From the NCBI RefSeq assembly GCF_007558825.1, contig NZ_VLTK01000005.1, positions 62,001 to 126,000 of the forward strand: a DNA stretch of 64,000 nt. The letters are read 5' to 3'. This stretch comes from Brevibacterium aurantiacum (GTDB taxonomy: Bacteria; Actinomycetota; Actinomycetes; Actinomycetales; Brevibacteriaceae). Positions 61,029 through 64,000 of this stretch are shown here, piece after piece. The notes beneath the pieces were generated by a model. The model was given only the letters and a program-made list of their open reading frames with translations, was not told the DNA's origin and ran no database searches. The position numbers were made by a program, and so were the translations under genes. Numbering within the stretch: position 1 is the first letter of the stretch; each line of letters opens with the position of its first letter.

Positions 61029-61547
61029 TCAGCTGTCGAGGTCTTGGGCTCCCACACACTTGGCCTCAGACTTCACAGCAGTCAGCGCCGGTGAGATCGC
61101 TGCGAGTACATTATTGCCCGATTCCGCCTTGCGGTTGACGAGGACCTCGACTGCGGGGGTGCGACCGTAGCTGGTGAAGACCCATGTGTCCTCCTCCTCG
61201 GAAGCCTTGGAGATCCAGTCGACGCTGCTCACGCTCACGCACTGATCGGTGGTTGGTCCGGGTGGGGTGACCCCGCAGCGGACCACTGCGATGTTGGGAT
61301 CTCCCCACGCCTTCGTACCTTGGGAGGATGTCGTGCGTGACTTCTCGCCGGCGATGTCATCGGGCATACGCAGCATGATGTCGGCGCAGTCGGGATTCTG
61401 TGCGTCCTGAGCAGGCTCGACGACGACCGTGCGCTCACACCCTGCCAGGCTGATACCGGCCACCACAGTGGCGATGGCGGCCAGGCCGATGGTGCGCGCC
61501 TTCCGAAGCGTAGGTCGAGGCGACGGGCGGAGGCGACGAGATCTCAT
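61029..61547 (-). CDS. DUF3515 lipoprotein
   Basis: A 172-residue secreted lipoprotein: basic N-terminus, hydrophobic segment about residues 18-36 and lipobox SLAGC (Cys near 37), followed by a soluble domain with VVRCGVTPP and a late Cys. The family DUF3515 is actinobacterial and commonly sits between ddl and thiL; function is unknown. Start at ATG 61547: TACGGT lies exactly six bases upstream on the minus strand, implying a leaderless mRNA. Its promoter is interlocked with that of thiL in a gap of 32 bases. Confidence 0.85.
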   Translation of the reverse strand: MRSRRLRPSPRPTLRKARTIGLAAIATVVAGISLAGCERTVVVEPAQDAQNPDCADIMLRMPDDIAGEKSRTTSSQGTKAWGDPNIAVVRCGVTPPGPTTDQCVSVSSVDWISKASEEEDTWVFTSYGRTPAVEVLVNRKAESGNNVLAAISPALTAVKSEAKCVGAQDLDS

Positions 61548-61553
61548 ACAACT

Positions 61554-61573
61554 ACCGTATCTCCCGATAACCT
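61554..61573. promoter_or_regulatory. Interlocked divergent leaderless promoters of the DUF3515 gene and thiL
   Basis: TACGGT (61559-61554, minus) and TAACCT (61568-61573, plus) each lie six bases before their start codons, 61547 and 61580. With normal spacing each -35 region would fall in the first codons of the opposite gene. Confidence 0.6.
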
Positions 61574-61579
61574 TGAGCA

Positions 61580-62614
61580 ATGACCCGACTGTCCGAACTT
61601 GGCGAATCACACGTGCTCGAACGCATCCTCTCTCACAATCACAGCGGCTCGCAGGTGATCATCGGACCCGGAGATGATGCCGCGGTGACCGCGGTGGACG
61701 GCAACCTGGTGTCGACCGCGGACATGCTCGTGGAGAACGAGGACTTCACCCGTGCCTGGCTCGACTGGGGCAGGCTCGGGATCAAAGCCGCAGCACAGAA
61801 CCTCTCCGATGTGTGCGTCATGGGCGCCAGACCTCATGGGCTGCTGGTGTCGCTGGCCGTGCCGAACTCGACCGAGATTGAGGACCTCGAAGCGCTCTTC
61901 GCCGGGATCGTCGCCGAGGCGGGGCGTGCCGGTGAGGACCTGGGCTGCGAGATCCCGATCATCGGCGGAGACCTCTCGTCCTCGGGCCTCATCGTCATCG
62001 CGATCACCGCTTTGGGCACCGTCGCCGATCATGCAGCGATCACCCGCTCAGATGCGCGGCCGGGCGACTCGATCTACCTGGCAGGGACCATCGGACGCGC
62101 CGCAGCCGGATTGGATCTCCTCTTCGCCGGTGTCGACGGGGATGCTGAACTCGATGAGAGCCTCACGTCGCTCATCACCACCCAACTGGCTCCACAGCCG
62201 GACTATGCGGCTGTCCTGCAGATGGGAGCGGCCTCGGCGATGATCGATGTCTCCGATGGGCTGAGCACGGACGTGGGACGGATCGCGTCGGCCTCGGGAG
62301 TCCACGCTCGCATCGACCGCGCCTCACTCCAAGAGCTCATCGATGAGCTGCTGCCTGCCGCACGGCACCTGGCGGGCGCCATCGAGGGTGCCCAGTCAGG
62401 CGAAGGGACCGCACAGGCTGCCGCAGAGGCCGAGGAGTTGGCGTTGGCCTGGGTGCTCAACGGGGGAGAGGACCATGGCTTCGTCGCGTCGTCGGCGCAG
62501 TTCGACAGACCTCCGGTAGGCTGGCGGAGAATCGGAGAGATGAGAGTCGGCAACGGGGTCAGTCTCGACGGCGCACCGGTGCCGACGAGCGGCTTCAGCC
62601 ATTTCGGGAAGTGA
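61580..62614 (+). CDS. thiL: Thiamine-monophosphate kinase
   Basis: Phosphorylates thiamine monophosphate to the active cofactor (needed among others by IlvB in this window). The 344-residue protein has IIGPGDDAAVTAVDG near residue 28, VSTADMLVENEDFTRAW near 44, NLSDVCVMGARPHGLLVSLA near 72 and MIDVSDGLSTDVGRIA near 220, all metal/ATP-binding hallmarks of the ThiL/PurM fold. TAACCT six bases before ATG 61580 fixes the start. The stop lies 1 base before the next ATG. Confidence 0.94.
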   Translation: MTRLSELGESHVLERILSHNHSGSQVIIGPGDDAAVTAVDGNLVSTADMLVENEDFTRAWLDWGRLGIKAAAQNLSDVCVMGARPHGLLVSLAVPNSTEIEDLEALFAGIVAEAGRAGEDLGCEIPIIGGDLSSSGLIVIAITALGTVADHAAITRSDARPGDSIYLAGTIGRAAAGLDLLFAGVDGDAELDESLTSLITTQLAPQPDYAAVLQMGAASAMIDVSDGLSTDVGRIASASGVHARIDRASLQELIDELLPAARHLAGAIEGAQSGEGTAQAAAEAEELALAWVLNGGEDHGFVASSAQFDRPPVGWRRIGEMRVGNGVSLDGAPVPTSGFSHFGK

Positions 62615-62615
62615 C

Positions 62616-64000
62616 ATGAGCGGACCCAATCAAGCCATCGGCCTCAACGGGCGTCTGGCCGCCAGGTGGGCTCGGCGGGCCGTTGATCGTCTGCGCAAGG
62701 AACGTGTCGAAATCGACGAACTCAACGTCTTCCCTGTCCCAGACGGCGACACCGGCACGAACATGTACCACACCCTGCGCGCCGCCTACCTGGCCGTCGA
62801 AGAACTCACCGGACCCGTCACGCTGCCCCAGGTCGTCGCGGCTCTCGCAGAGGGGGCAGGACGCGGTGCTCGCGGAAACTCCGGACTCATCCTCGCAGTC
62901 GCACTCCAAGGCGTCGCCGATGCGCTGGAGGGCGTGACCGTAGCGACGCCCGAAGCCATGGCCGCAGCCCTCGAACTCGCCTCCGCCAGGGCCCGGCAGT
63001 CCGTGGCCCGGCCTGTCGACGGCACCATGCTCACGGTCCTCGACGCCATGGCCACGGAGGCTGCAGAGAAGGCCGAGAATGGGGCGAACCTCATCGACCT
63101 CATCTCCGCGGTGCGCCTACGCTCCCGCTCGGCACTGCGTGAGACCACAGGGCAGCTCTCAGTGCTCCGCGAAGCCGAGGTCGTCGATGCCGGTTCGACG
63201 GGGATCGTGGAGCTCTTCGATCTCCTCTACGCCACGGTCACCGGTCGGACACCGCAGGATTCGATGCTCGTCGAAGTCACCAAGTCACCGCGCATCATCC
63301 ATCAGGCCAGTGCCGATGAGCTCGAGATCGTTGCCATCCTGGCCACGTATCCGGCATCCACCGATTCCGAAAAGACCACGAACACCCTCGCCGAGGCGCT
63401 CGATGACCTCGGCGGGACATCGATCGTCATCAACGGACCCAAGGTTCACGTCCACGTCGCCGACGAGGCCACCGCCGTGACCATTCTCGACCACCTCGCC
63501 GGCTACGGCATCGCCCGTCTGGACATGGAAGACCTTCGTCTGCACGAGGAAGAGGGCGAAACCCACCTGGTAGCCATCGTCTCGGGCACCGGGCTCCTCA
63601 TGCACTGCGCGCTCAACGGGGCAAGTGCCCTGACACCGGATTCCGGTGACGTGCGGGCCATGACCAGGGACATCATCGCAGAGGAAGAACGTGCGGTCAT
63701 CGTCGTCCCCAGCTCGACGACCGTCCTGAAAGCACTGGGACACGTCTCCGGCGGACAGGTGGTCCGTTCCCGCAATGTCGCCACTCTGCTTTCGGCGCTC
63801 GCAGTCCATGATCCCTTCGCCCCGTCCGCGGAGATCTTCGCCGATATGACCGAGGCTGCTGCCGGCACCCGTGTGGGCACCATCGTCTCGGCCGAACAGC
63901 TTGCCCTCAATCCGCCTACAGGTGCCCTGCCGGTCATCGACGATGTTCCGGGAGCGAGTTCGGATCCTGGATCAATGCTCGACTCCAGCACGGTGGGCAT
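62616..64000 (+). CDS. DAK2/DhaL-domain protein (YloV/FakA-like), 3'-truncated by the window edge
   Basis: At least 461 residues; the frame is open at base 64000. The N-terminal DhaL domain has NVFPVPDGDTGTNM near residue 37, with the Asp residues that bind ADP-Mg2+, and GARGNSGLIL near 85. A linker and a second domain (from about residue 215) follow, as in FakA of Firmicutes, which phosphorylates fatty acids held by a FakB/DegV protein; no such partner is in view. ATG 62616 follows the thiL stop by one base, so the two are cotranscribed. In actinobacteria recG usually follows. Confidence 0.88.
   Translation, partial: MSGPNQAIGLNGRLAARWARRAVDRLRKERVEIDELNVFPVPDGDTGTNMYHTLRAAYLAVEELTGPVTLPQVVAALAEGAGRGARGNSGLILAVALQGVADALEGVTVATPEAMAAALELASARARQSVARPVDGTMLTVLDAMATEAAEKAENGANLIDLISAVRLRSRSALRETTGQLSVLREAEVVDAGSTGIVELFDLLYATVTGRTPQDSMLVEVTKSPRIIHQASADELEIVAILATYPASTDSEKTTNTLAEALDDLGGTSIVINGPKVHVHVADEATAVTILDHLAGYGIARLDMEDLRLHEEEGETHLVAIVSGTGLLMHCALNGASALTPDSGDVRAMTRDIIAEEERAVIVVPSSTTVLKALGHVSGGQVVRSRNVATLLSALAVHDPFAPSAEIFADMTEAAAGTRVGTIVSAEQLALNPPTGALPVIDDVPGASSDPGSMLDSSTVG

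Noticed and set aside
61560-61600. TPP riboswitch before thiL
   Set aside because: The gap is only 32 bases and the transcript appears leaderless, leaving no room for a riboswitch.

Overview
The window is a GC-rich chromosomal segment of an actinobacterium. Gene order (ilvBNC, serA, leuB and ilvE followed later by a leuCD/IclR pair; murA-plsC-gpsA-ddl-DUF3515-thiL-DAK2), ThyX, an Eis-type acetyltransferase, tRNA-Gln beside tRNA-Glu and gltX, and many start codons sitting 6-7 bases after a TANNNT box all fit Actinomycetota. The protein style suggests Micrococcales, perhaps Brevibacterium; that genus call is inference. No phage, plasmid, CRISPR array or transposase is visible. Most of the window is ordinary core chromosome with short accessory inserts.

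Layout. 1-3.7 kb: 3' part of ilvD, a D-2-hydroxyacid dehydrogenase, an aldo/keto reductase and apt. 3.7-9.4 kb: a protein-isoaspartate methyltransferase, a DUF559-type nuclease-fold gene between two 51-bp direct repeats, and a heterodimeric ABC exporter. 9.5-20.6 kb: branched-chain amino acid and serine block: leader peptide and attenuator, ilvB, ilvN, ilvC, an Eis-like gene, serA, PAP2 and citrate-lyase-like genes, leuB, ilvE. 21-33 kb: MFS carrier, DUF222/HNH protein, GNAT, prolyl oligopeptidase, lipoate ligase, thyX, maltokinase-cap-like protein, HIT protein, zinc alcohol dehydrogenase. 33-41 kb: hrpB and its coupled partner, then a GMC oxidoreductase/aldehyde dehydrogenase pair facing a PucR-type regulator. 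40.8-46 kb: FAH-family gene, gltX, a prolyl aminopeptidase, tRNA-Gln(CUG), tRNA-Glu(CUC), and a Gln-rich DUF4282 protein. 46-53 kb: galactose locus (galM, galT, galK, Na+ symporter with small partner, DeoR regulator). 53-64 kb: IclR regulator divergent from leuCD, then murA, plsC, gpsA, a PEBP-family gene, ddl, DUF3515 lipoprotein, thiL and a truncated DAK2 gene.

How it works together. IlvBN, IlvC, IlvD, IlvE, LeuB and LeuCD are present, covering the valine/isoleucine pathway and most of the leucine branch (leuA is outside the window). Control differs by unit: ribosome-mediated attenuation for ilvBN(C), an IclR regulator of the LtbR/NdgR type for leuCD, and a CRP/GlxR-type palindrome for serA. 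The galactose genes share an operator-like sequence that also lies in front of the symporter; the remnant of a sugar ABC permease between the symporter and the DeoR gene suggests one transporter replaced another.

The most unusual signals are not genes. (1) The decamer CGCCGAGGTG occurs at least 24 times on the two strands, far above a simple composition expectation. (2) Short tandem repeats (15-24 bp) recur, several with the stop codon of the upstream gene inside the first unit. (3) Fourteen genes show a strict TANNNT box 6-7 bases before the start codon, which implies leaderless mRNAs and corrects several starts. (4) galT has a TTG start that overlaps the stop of a 20-codon upstream ORF with a strong ribosome binding site. 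All counts were made by eye and should be recomputed.
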